This document shows, one piece after another, positions 57,401 through 64,000 of a stretch of DNA of 64,000 nucleotides (the stretch's first letter is position 1; the number at the start of each line of letters is the position of its first letter). The position numbers and the translations under genes are program-made. The notes under the pieces were generated by a model. The model made no database searches, was not told the DNA's origin, and was given only the letters and a program-made list of their open reading frames with translations. Origin of the DNA: Microbacterium marinilacus (GTDB taxonomy: Bacteria > Actinomycetota > Actinomycetes > Actinomycetales > Microbacteriaceae); the NCBI RefSeq assembly GCF_019753765.1, contig NZ_JAIJZW010000002.1, positions 124,001 to 188,000 on the forward strand, in the 5' to 3' direction.

Positions 57401-58594
57401 TCAGACCGCGACGCCCGCGACCTCGTCGGCGAACCCCTCGTCCAGGTAGCGGACGATGGCGGTGACGGCCTCGCGGCCCGCGCGGTTCGCGCCGACCGTC
57501 GACTGCGACGGGCCGAAGCCGATCAGGTGCACCCGCGGCTCGCCGCGCACCTGCGTCCCGCGCATCGTGATGCCGCCGAGGGAGCCCCGCAGGTACAGCG
57601 GGTCGAGATGCCGCAGGGCGGCCTTGAACCCCGTCGCCCAGAGGATCGCGTCCAGGGGCGTGAACGACCCGTCGGCCTCTCGCACCCCGTCCCGCTCGAT
57701 CGCCGCGAACATCGGCCGCCGCACGAGCGCGCCGCGATCGCGCGCCGCGCGCGCGTAGGGCGTCCAGCCGAGGCCGGTGTAGCCGACGACGCTGCCCGTG
57801 GGGCGCCCCGCCTCGACGTCGGCGATCACTTTCTCGATCGTCGCCCTGCCGGTCGTCTCGGGCTCGAAGTCGCCCTCGACGAAGACCGGCTCGCGCCGTG
57901 TGTACCAGAACGTCTCGGCCACCCGCGAGATCTCCTCGAGCTGCTGCACCGCCGAGATGCCGCCGCCCACGATCGCCACGCGCTGCCCCTCGAAATCCTC
58001 CAGCGCGCCGTAGTCACGGGTGTGCAGCTGCCGCCCGCGGAACGCGTCCCCGCCGGGGTAGGGCGGAAGCACGGGGTTGTCCCAGGTGCCGGTCGCGTTG
58101 ACGACGGCGCGGGCGACCCAGACCCCGGAGTCGGTGCGGACGACGAGGTCGCCGTCCTCGTCGTCGTCGGCGTAGTCGACGCTGACGACCCGCACGGGGC
58201 GCAGGATCGGCAGGCCGTAGCGCTGCTCGAAGGCCGAGAAGTAGCGCGGCACCGCGTCGCGGCTGGGCTCGTCCGGATCCATGTCCGGCTGCGGCAGCCC
58301 GGGCAGGTCGAAGATGCGGTTCAGCTTGTCCACGTGCAGCGACTCCCAGCGGTGCTGCCAGGCGCCGCCCGGGCCGGGGTTCGCGTCGAGCACGACGTAC
58401 GTCCGCTCGGCGTCGGGCGCGGCGAGCGCGCTCCCGAAGCCGTGCCGGCGCAGATGGTACGCGGCCGACAGGCCGGCCTGGCCGGCGCCGATCACGACGA
58501 CCGTGGCGCCGCGACTGAGATCGGGGGCGCGCCGAGAGCGCCTCTCGGCGCTGTCCGCCTCGTCGCCGGTCTCCGGGCTCGCGATCTCGGTCAC
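57401..58594 (-). CDS. Flavin-dependent monooxygenase-like oxidoreductase
   Basis: 397-residue FAD/NADPH protein. FAD loop VVVIGAGQAGLSAAYHL, the GAWQHRWESLHVDKL block, NADPH loop VAIVGGGISAVQQLEEI and the C-terminal ILWATGFKAALRHL are those of the flavin monooxygenase / CzcO-like group. Substrate unknown. The GTG at 58594 is the start giving about 30 residues before the FAD loop; other GTG codons upstream fall between it and RNase HI. Its stop abuts the repeat element. Confidence 0.82.
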   Translation of the reverse strand: MTEIASPETGDEADSAERRSRRAPDLSRGATVVVIGAGQAGLSAAYHLRRHGFGSALAAPDAERTYVVLDANPGPGGAWQHRWESLHVDKLNRIFDLPGLPQPDMDPDEPSRDAVPRYFSAFEQRYGLPILRPVRVVSVDYADDDEDGDLVVRTDSGVWVARAVVNATGTWDNPVLPPYPGGDAFRGRQLHTRDYGALEDFEGQRVAIVGGGISAVQQLEEISRVAETFWYTRREPVFVEGDFEPETTGRATIEKVIADVEAGRPTGSVVGYTGLGWTPYARAARDRGALVRRPMFAAIERDGVREADGSFTPLDAILWATGFKAALRHLDPLYLRGSLGGITMRGTQVRGEPRVHLIGFGPSQSTVGANRAGREAVTAIVRYLDEGFADEVAGVAV

Positions 58595-58629
58595 GCCGGA
58601 TCCAACCGCGCCCGTCGCCCGGGCATTCC

Positions 58630-59184
58630 TCAGCGTCGGGGCCGGTCCTCGCCGCCGCGGGGCGGGGCGGACGCGACGTCGACCGCGGGATGACCGGCGC
58701 GCGACTCCCAGGACCCGGCGAGCCCCTTGGCCGCATGCCGTGCCGCGCGCACCGCCCGCTCGTCGGCCCAGCTGTTGAGCCGGTGCCCCGCGTGCCCCTT
58801 GACGTGCTCGAGGATCACGTCGGGCAGCCCGGCCGCGCGTCGCGCGTCGCGGGCCTCGATGAGCGCCTCGAGGATCTCGACGTTCTTGACCGGCTGCTTG
58901 GCCGAGGTCTTCCACCCGCGGCGCTTGTGGGCGTCCATCCACGACGCGTACGTGTTGATGGCGTACATCGAGTCGGCCTGCACCGTCAGGCGGCGCACGT
59001 GGGCGTTGTCCACGATGCCGCGCAGCAGCGCGGTGAGCTCGCCGACGTTGTTGGTGCCCTGCGGGATCGCTCCGGCCGCCCACTGCCCGTCCTCGCCGAT
59101 CCAGGCCCAGCCGGTCGGCCCGGGGTTTCCCTGGCAGGCCCCGTCGGTGGCGATCGTGTACGAGTCGAGGACAGCTTCCGGCAC
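58630..59184 (-). CDS. rnhA: Ribonuclease HI
   Basis: 184-residue RNase H that cleaves RNA in RNA-DNA hybrids. The acidic active site is present: YTIATDGACQGNPGPTGWAW (first Asp), NNVGELTALLRG (Glu), LTVQADSMYAINTYASW (Asp) and LNSWADERAVRAARHA (fourth Asp). A 25-residue tail follows. GTG start at 59184, just before the first strand. Divergent from pepN. Confidence 0.92.
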   Translation of the reverse strand: MPEAVLDSYTIATDGACQGNPGPTGWAWIGEDGQWAAGAIPQGTNNVGELTALLRGIVDNAHVRRLTVQADSMYAINTYASWMDAHKRRGWKTSAKQPVKNVEILEALIEARDARRAAGLPDVILEHVKGHAGHRLNSWADERAVRAARHAAKGLAGSWESRAGHPAVDVASAPPRGGEDRPRR

Positions 59185-59277
59185 GGGATCAACCGTAGCC
59201 GCCCCGCGCTGCAGGGACGGGCCACGGCCCCACCACGTCCCGGGGCGTCGACGGCGCGCGCATGAAACGATGGGCGG

Positions 59278-61785
59278 GTGACCTCCGCCAACGCCGCCGC
59301 CAACCTCACGAGGGAGGAGACCGCCGCGCGTGCCGCCGCGATCTCGCTCCACGACATCCGGGTCGAGCTCGACCTCACCGGCGCCCCCGATGCGAGCCGC
59401 ACGGGGTTTCCGACCACGACCGTCCTGACCTTCGACGCGAGCGCGCCCGAGACCTGGATCGACTTCATCGGCGAGGAGGTCGTGCGCGTCGTCGTGAACG
59501 GCGACCCGCAGCCGATCGAGTGGGACGGCGCGCGGATCCGCGTCGCCGGGCTCGCCACCGGTGCCAACGAGGTCCGGGTCGAGGCGGTGGGCGCCTACAG
59601 CCGCACCGGCGAGGGCCTCCACCGGTTCCGCGATCCGGTCGACGGAGAGACGTACCTGTACACGCAGTACGAGCCCGCCGACGCGCGCCGTGTCATGGCG
59701 TGCTTCGAGCAGCCCGACATGAAGGCGCGGGTCACGTTCGCGGTCGACGCCCCCGCGGGCTGGCACGTGCTGTCCAACCAGGCGTCCGTGCGCACGGGTG
59801 GCGGGGACGGGGAGCAGGCCGGCGGGACGCAGACGGTGGAATTCGCGCCGACGCTGCCGCTGTCGAGCTACATCACCGCCGTCGTGGCGGGCCCGTACCA
59901 CCGCGTCGCGGGCGAGTGGACGAACGGCGAGCTGACGGTCCCGCTCGGCGCGTACTGCCGCGCCTCGCTCGCGCCCCACTTCGACGGCGAGGAGATCCTC
60001 GAGCTCACCCGCCAGGGTCTCGGCTTCTTCGACGAGGCTTTCGGCTTCCCCTACCCGTGGTCGACGTACGACCAGGTCTTCGTGCCCGAGTACAACCTCG
60101 GCGCCATGGAGAACCCGGGCCTCGTGACGTTCACCGAGGCCTACGTCTTCCGCGGCGCGACGACCGACGCCCAGCACGAGGCGCGCGCCAACACGATCCT
60201 GCACGAGATGGCGCACATGTGGTTCGGCGACCTCGTCACCATGCGGTGGTGGGACGACCTGTGGCTCAAGGAGTCGTTCGCCGACTACATGGGCGCCCAC
60301 GCGTCGGCCGCCGCCACGCGCTTCACGGGCGCGTGGGTGTCGTTCGCCGCCCGCCGCAAGGCGTGGGCCTACCAGCAGGACCAGCTGCCCACGACCCACC
60401 CGATCGTGGCGGACATCCCCGACCTCGAGGCCGCGAAGCTGAACTTCGACGGGATCACCTATGCGAAGGGGGCGTCGGTGCTCAAGCAGCTCGTCGCCTA
60501 CGTCGGCGAGGACGCCTTCTTCGAGGGCGCACGTCGGTACTTCCGCGCCCACGCCTACGGCAACACGACCCTCGACGATCTCCTCGTGCAGCTCGAGGAG
60601 GCGTCGGGTCGCGACGTGCGCGCCTGGTCCCGTGCCTGGCTCGAGACCACGGGCATGTCGACCCTCTCGTACGACCGGGCCTCGGGCGAGCTGATCCAGG
60701 CAGACCCGCGGCCGCACCGGCTCGCCCTCGGGTGCTACGCGCTCGCCGAGGGACGCCTCGCGCGGACGGCGCTCGTCGAGACCGACATCCGCGAGGAGCG
60801 GACGGCCGTCGAGCTGCCCGACGCCGACCTGATCCTCGTCAACGACCTCGATCTCACCTATGCCAAGGCCCGTCTCGACGAGCGCTCGCTCGACGCGGTG
60901 CAGGAGGCGCTGTCGACCCTGGAGGATCCGCTCGCTCGGGGCCTCGTCTGGTCGGCGCTGTGGAACGCGACGCGCGATGGCGAGCTGCCGGCGGCGCGCT
61001 ACCTCGCGATCGTGCGCCGTCACGCGCCCCTCGAGTCGAACGTCGGCCTGCTCTCCGCCGCGACGGCGAACGCCGCGTTCGCCGTCGAGCACTACGTCGC
61101 CGAGCCCGCGCGTGCGCAGGAGCGCCGCGCCTGGCTCGACGCGACGTGGCAGCAGACGCACGAGGCCGAGCCCGGCAGCGGGGCCCAGCTCGCCTGGGCC
61201 CGCGCCCTGGCCGGCGCCGCGTCGCACGACGACGCGCGGGCGGCCGAGCTGCGCGGGATCCTCGACGGCGACGCGCCGGCGCCGGCCGGACTCGCGCTCG
61301 ACGCCGACCTGCGGTGGTCCTGGCTCGCCGCGCTCGCCGCGACCGGGCACGCCGCGCAGGCCGACGCCGACGCCGAGCTCTCGCGAGACGACACGGCGAC
61401 CGGACGCACGGCCTGGGTCCGGGTGCGCGTCTCGCGACCGGAGGCTGCGGCGCGCGCCGCCGCGTGGGACGCCGCGTGGAACGACCGGGAGCTGACGAAC
61501 GACCACCTCGCCGCGACGATCGGCGGCTTCCACGCCGGTGAGTCCCGTCCTCTCGTCGCGGGCTTCGACGCCGAGTACTTCGCGCGGATCCGTGACGCGT
61601 GGGCGGAGCGCAGCATTGAGATCGCACGCCGTCTCGTCGTCGGCCTCTTCCCGTCGTCCGACTCGCTGGAGCCGGTCGACGAGTGGCTGCGGCAGAACGC
61701 GGATGCGCCGGGGGCGCTGCGGCGCCTGGTGGTCGAGCAGCGCGATCACCTCGCGCGCGACCTGCGCGTGCGGGCTCTGCAGTAG
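59278..61785 (+). CDS. pepN: Aminopeptidase N (M1 family)
   Basis: 835-residue zinc metallopeptidase. GAMENPGLVTFTE substrate motif, zinc site HEMAHMWFGD with downstream Glu in LWLKESFADYMG, and the C-terminal ERAP1-like helical domain are complete. Cytoplasmic peptide turnover enzyme. GTG start at 59278, 93 bases from the rnhA start; the actinobacterial type has about 850 residues, matching. Confidence 0.94.
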   Translation: MTSANAAANLTREETAARAAAISLHDIRVELDLTGAPDASRTGFPTTTVLTFDASAPETWIDFIGEEVVRVVVNGDPQPIEWDGARIRVAGLATGANEVRVEAVGAYSRTGEGLHRFRDPVDGETYLYTQYEPADARRVMACFEQPDMKARVTFAVDAPAGWHVLSNQASVRTGGGDGEQAGGTQTVEFAPTLPLSSYITAVVAGPYHRVAGEWTNGELTVPLGAYCRASLAPHFDGEEILELTRQGLGFFDEAFGFPYPWSTYDQVFVPEYNLGAMENPGLVTFTEAYVFRGATTDAQHEARANTILHEMAHMWFGDLVTMRWWDDLWLKESFADYMGAHASAAATRFTGAWVSFAARRKAWAYQQDQLPTTHPIVADIPDLEAAKLNFDGITYAKGASVLKQLVAYVGEDAFFEGARRYFRAHAYGNTTLDDLLVQLEEASGRDVRAWSRAWLETTGMSTLSYDRASGELIQADPRPHRLALGCYALAEGRLARTALVETDIREERTAVELPDADLILVNDLDLTYAKARLDERSLDAVQEALSTLEDPLARGLVWSALWNATRDGELPAARYLAIVRRHAPLESNVGLLSAATANAAFAVEHYVAEPARAQERRAWLDATWQQTHEAEPGSGAQLAWARALAGAASHDDARAAELRGILDGDAPAPAGLALDADLRWSWLAALAATGHAAQADADAELSRDDTATGRTAWVRVRVSRPEAAARAAAWDAAWNDRELTNDHLAATIGGFHAGESRPLVAGFDAEYFARIRDAWAERSIEIARRLVVGLFPSSDSLEPVDEWLRQNADAPGALRRLVVEQRDHLARDLRVRALQ

Positions 61786-61898
61786 GCCGCACGGAGCGGC
61801 GTCCGCGTTCGCCGTCGCACGGGACGTACATCCTCAGGATGACCCGGATCCCCATGCGGAGGGACGCGCGTCGGGCGCGGGATCACGAGGCTGGAGTC

Positions 61899-62642
61899 AT
61901 GACCTCGACTCCGACTCCGACTCCGATCCCACCGTCGACCTCGACCCAGGCGCTGCTCTCGGCCGCCGGCCTCGTCAAGACCTACGGCCCCACGCGGGCG
62001 CTCGATGGCGTCTCGCTCGACGTGCGGGCGGGCGAGGCGGTCGCCATCATGGGCGCGTCCGGCTCCGGGAAGACGACCCTGCTGCACGTGCTCGCGGGCA
62101 TCCTCCCTGCGGATCAGGGCGCCGTGACGCTGCAGGCCCGGTCCGGGCCGATGCGGATCGACGGGCTGGGGGAGCGGGAGCGTTCCCGCGTCCGCCGCGA
62201 GGAGTTCGGGTTCGTGTTCCAGCAGGGGCTGCTGATCCCCGAGCTGACCGCCGTCGAGAACGTGGCGCTGCCGCTGCTGCTCACCGGACATGCACGCGAT
62301 GCGGCCGAGGCGCACGCCGCGCAGTGGCTGGGGGCGCTCGGGCTCGGCGGCATGGAGCAGCGGCGCATCGGTCAGCTGTCGGGCGGACAGGCGCAGCGGG
62401 TGGCGATCGCCCGCGCCCAGGCGACCGGGGCGCGGGTGCTGTTCGCGGACGAGCCGACCGGGGCGCTCGACTCGGCCACCTCCGCGGACGTGATGACGGC
62501 GCTGCTGGACTCGACGCTCGCGCAGGGGCACGCGCTCGTGGTCGTGACGCACGACCCCCAGGTGGCCGCGCGCTGCGGCCGCACGATCCGCATGCGCGAC
62601 GGCCGCGTCGTGCCGGAAGAGGCGCCGGAGGTCGCGCGATGA
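61899..62642 (+). CDS. ABC transporter ATP-binding protein (MacB/LolD type)
   Basis: 247-residue ATPase. Walker A IMGASGSGKTTLLHVL, Q-loop FVFQQGLLIPELTAVENVAL, signature GQLSGGQAQRVAIARA, Walker B VLFADEPTGALDS. A Thr/Pro-rich N-terminus precedes the domain. The ATG at 61899 follows GGAG. It overlaps the FtsX-type permease by ATGA, so the two form an exporter, perhaps for peptides or antibiotics. No linked regulator is inside the window. Confidence 0.9.
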   Translation: MTSTPTPTPIPPSTSTQALLSAAGLVKTYGPTRALDGVSLDVRAGEAVAIMGASGSGKTTLLHVLAGILPADQGAVTLQARSGPMRIDGLGERERSRVRREEFGFVFQQGLLIPELTAVENVALPLLLTGHARDAAEAHAAQWLGALGLGGMEQRRIGQLSGGQAQRVAIARAQATGARVLFADEPTGALDSATSADVMTALLDSTLAQGHALVVVTHDPQVAARCGRTIRMRDGRVVPEEAPEVAR

Positions 62643-64000
62643 CCGCCGTCCTCGCGCCCCGTCCGCTCGCCTCCGCCGGCCGGCGCGCGCCGGTCCTCCG
62701 GCTGACCTGGCTGGTGTCGCGGCCGAGCGCGCAGAGCGGCGCCGCGCTGCTGCTGCCGGCCGTGGCGTTCGCCGTCACCACCGCGCTGATGCTGATCGTG
62801 CTGGGCGGCGTGCTGATGTTCTGGGCCTGGCCGCCCGATGCCGACGGCACGACGGGCCTATACCAGGCTCTCAGCGCCATCGCCCTCGCGATCCTCGCCG
62901 TGCCGCTGCTGTCGCTGGGCGGCGCGGCCGCGCGGCTGTCGGCTCGCCGCCGCGACGAGCGCCTCGCCACGCTCCGCCTGCTGGGCGCGACTCCCGCCAC
63001 CGTGGCGGCGATGACCGTGCTCGAGTCGACCGCCGTGGCTGTCGCGGGCGCCGTCGGGGGTGTCGTGCTCTACGCGCTCGCCATGCCGCTGGTCGGGCTG
63101 ATCCCCTTCGCCGGCGAGCCCATCGGGGCGATCTCGCTGTGGGTGGGGCCCGTCGCCGTCGCCGCGGTGGTCGCCGGCGTGGCCCTCGTCGCGGCGATCA
63201 GCGCGGTGGTCGGCCTGCGCCAGGTCGTGGTCTCGCCCCTCGGCGTCCGCACGCGTCAGACGGCTCCGCGCCTGCACTGGATCCGCGTGGTCGTGACCGT
63301 GGTCGCCCTCGCGGTCGGATACGGCGTGCTCGACGGGCTGTCGGCGCTGCCGGGCTTCGCGTTCGTCGTCCTGGCGGTGGCGGCGACGTTCGCGGTCGGC
63401 ATCGCGGTGCTGGGTCTGATCGGCCCGTGGGCGATCGGCGTGTTCGCCCGTGTGCAGGCGCGCCGCGCCCCGGATGCTGCGAGGCTCATCGCCGCACGCA
63501 CGGTGCTGGAGTCGCCCAAGGCGGCCTGGCGTCAGGTCGGCGGCGTCGCGATGACCACGTTCGTCTCGGTCGTCGGCGGGTCGGGGATGGCGCTCGCCGG
63601 CACCGTGGACGACCCCTCGTCGGCGGTGCTCACCGGCGACATCCGCACGGGCATCCTCATCACGCTCGTGGTGTCGTTCCTGATGGTCGCCTGCTCCGTG
63701 GGGGTGAACCAGGCGGCGGCGATCCTCGACCGCCGTGGGCTGCACGTGGGGCTCGACCGCATCGGCATGCCGCGCGAGGTGATGGAGTCGGCCCGGATGC
63801 GCGCGACGATGGGGCCGCTGCTGTTCACCGTCGTGGTGTCGGCCCTGGTGGGCGGGCTGTTGGTGTTCCCGCTGGTGGGCGTCGCGATCATCGCCGCGCC
63901 GTTGTCGCTGCTGGTGATCGCCGCATGCTTCGCGCTCGGGATCGCGGTCGTGTGGCTCGCGCTGCGCGCCACACGACCGGTGCTGACGCGGGTGCTGGCG
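62639..64000 (+). CDS. FtsX/MacB-type ABC transporter permease (continues past the window)
   Basis: Open frame from ATG 62639 to the window end (at least 454 residues). Multiple membrane helices and the FtsX-type cytoplasmic motif RRDERLATLRLLGATPATVA are visible, followed by a second permease-like half (LDRIGMPREVMESARMRATM). It overlaps the ATPase gene by four bases. The duplicated layout fits a two-FtsX-domain exporter permease; the C-terminus lies outside the window. Confidence 0.85.
   Translation, partial: MTAVLAPRPLASAGRRAPVLRLTWLVSRPSAQSGAALLLPAVAFAVTTALMLIVLGGVLMFWAWPPDADGTTGLYQALSAIALAILAVPLLSLGGAAARLSARRRDERLATLRLLGATPATVAAMTVLESTAVAVAGAVGGVVLYALAMPLVGLIPFAGEPIGAISLWVGPVAVAAVVAGVALVAAISAVVGLRQVVVSPLGVRTRQTAPRLHWIRVVVTVVALAVGYGVLDGLSALPGFAFVVLAVAATFAVGIAVLGLIGPWAIGVFARVQARRAPDAARLIAARTVLESPKAAWRQVGGVAMTTFVSVVGGSGMALAGTVDDPSSAVLTGDIRTGILITLVVSFLMVACSVGVNQAAAILDRRGLHVGLDRIGMPREVMESARMRATMGPLLFTVVVSALVGGLLVFPLVGVAIIAAPLSLLVIAACFALGIAVVWLALRATRPVLTRVLA

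Noticed and set aside
58630..61749. A 1039-codon minus-strand frame opposite pepN
   Set aside because: Only its last 184 codons (RNase HI) are real; the rest is a shadow of aminopeptidase N.

Overview
The window reads as a chromosome segment of a motile, high-GC actinobacterium. It is most likely a member of Microbacteriaceae and probably Microbacterium-like. The evidence is the very high GC third positions, frequent GTG starts and 4-bp ATGA/GTGA start-stop overlaps, a C50-carotenoid cluster of the crtI-crtYe-crtYf-crtEb type, an actinobacterial ferrochelatase with C-terminal cysteines, and one large flagellar cluster carrying FlbD and a NlpC/P60 hydrolase. The genus is an inference from gene content only.

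Layout. 1-3.2 kb: end of a C50 carotenoid operon running directly into ferrochelatase. 3.2-14.3 kb: mixed housekeeping genes (SDR-DUF2867 protein, an AbiEi/AbiEii toxin-antitoxin pair with a palindromic operator, NnrD, a histidine phosphatase, TerC behind a yybP-ykoY-type Mn2+ riboswitch, a membrane molybdo-oxidoreductase, an XRE regulator divergent from an SDR). 14.3-42.3 kb: the flagellar locus. On the minus strand, in transcription order, it holds a FliA-type sigma factor, fliC, fliD, fliS, a FliT-like gene, flgBC-fliEFGHIJ-NlpC/P60-fliK-flgD-flgE, then flbD-motAB, fliMNOPQR-flhB-flhA and csrA. flgN-flgK lie on the plus strand. A second AbiEi/AbiEii-like pair sits between flgE and flbD. 42.2-45.1 kb: flgL breaks off after 73 codons and continues in frame into the body of a sugar ABC ATPase (mmsA), followed by mmsB. 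45.1-48.2 kb: an ABC-F protein with a tiny leader ORF, a DUF2000 protein, an Lrp regulator, a tRNA-like remnant and a 19-bp-period repeat element. 48.2-57.2 kb: a carbon-phosphorus lyase locus, phnF divergent from phnGHIJKL-DUF1045-phnMN, with phnK frameshifted, ending in a ketopantoate-reductase-like gene. 57.2-64 kb: a second copy of the 19-bp-period element, a flavin monooxygenase, RNase HI, aminopeptidase N and a FtsX-type ABC exporter cut by the window end.

How it works together. Six flagellar transcription units have promoter-like sequences of one pattern (T/A-rich xxAC, 15 nt, then GCCGATAG or one mismatch), matching the FliA/WhiG sigma family encoded in the middle of the locus. The fliC leader has a GGA-in-loop hairpin plus a GGA at its ribosome binding site, and csrA is in the same locus, so CsrA repression of flagellin translation is likely. 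fliW, the usual CsrA antagonist, is not seen here. No chemotaxis genes are present.

Main anomalies: the flgL::mmsA chimera, the frameshift in phnK, the in-frame stop near the start of the second AbiEii-like toxin, and two matching 19-bp-period palindromic repeat elements between convergent genes.
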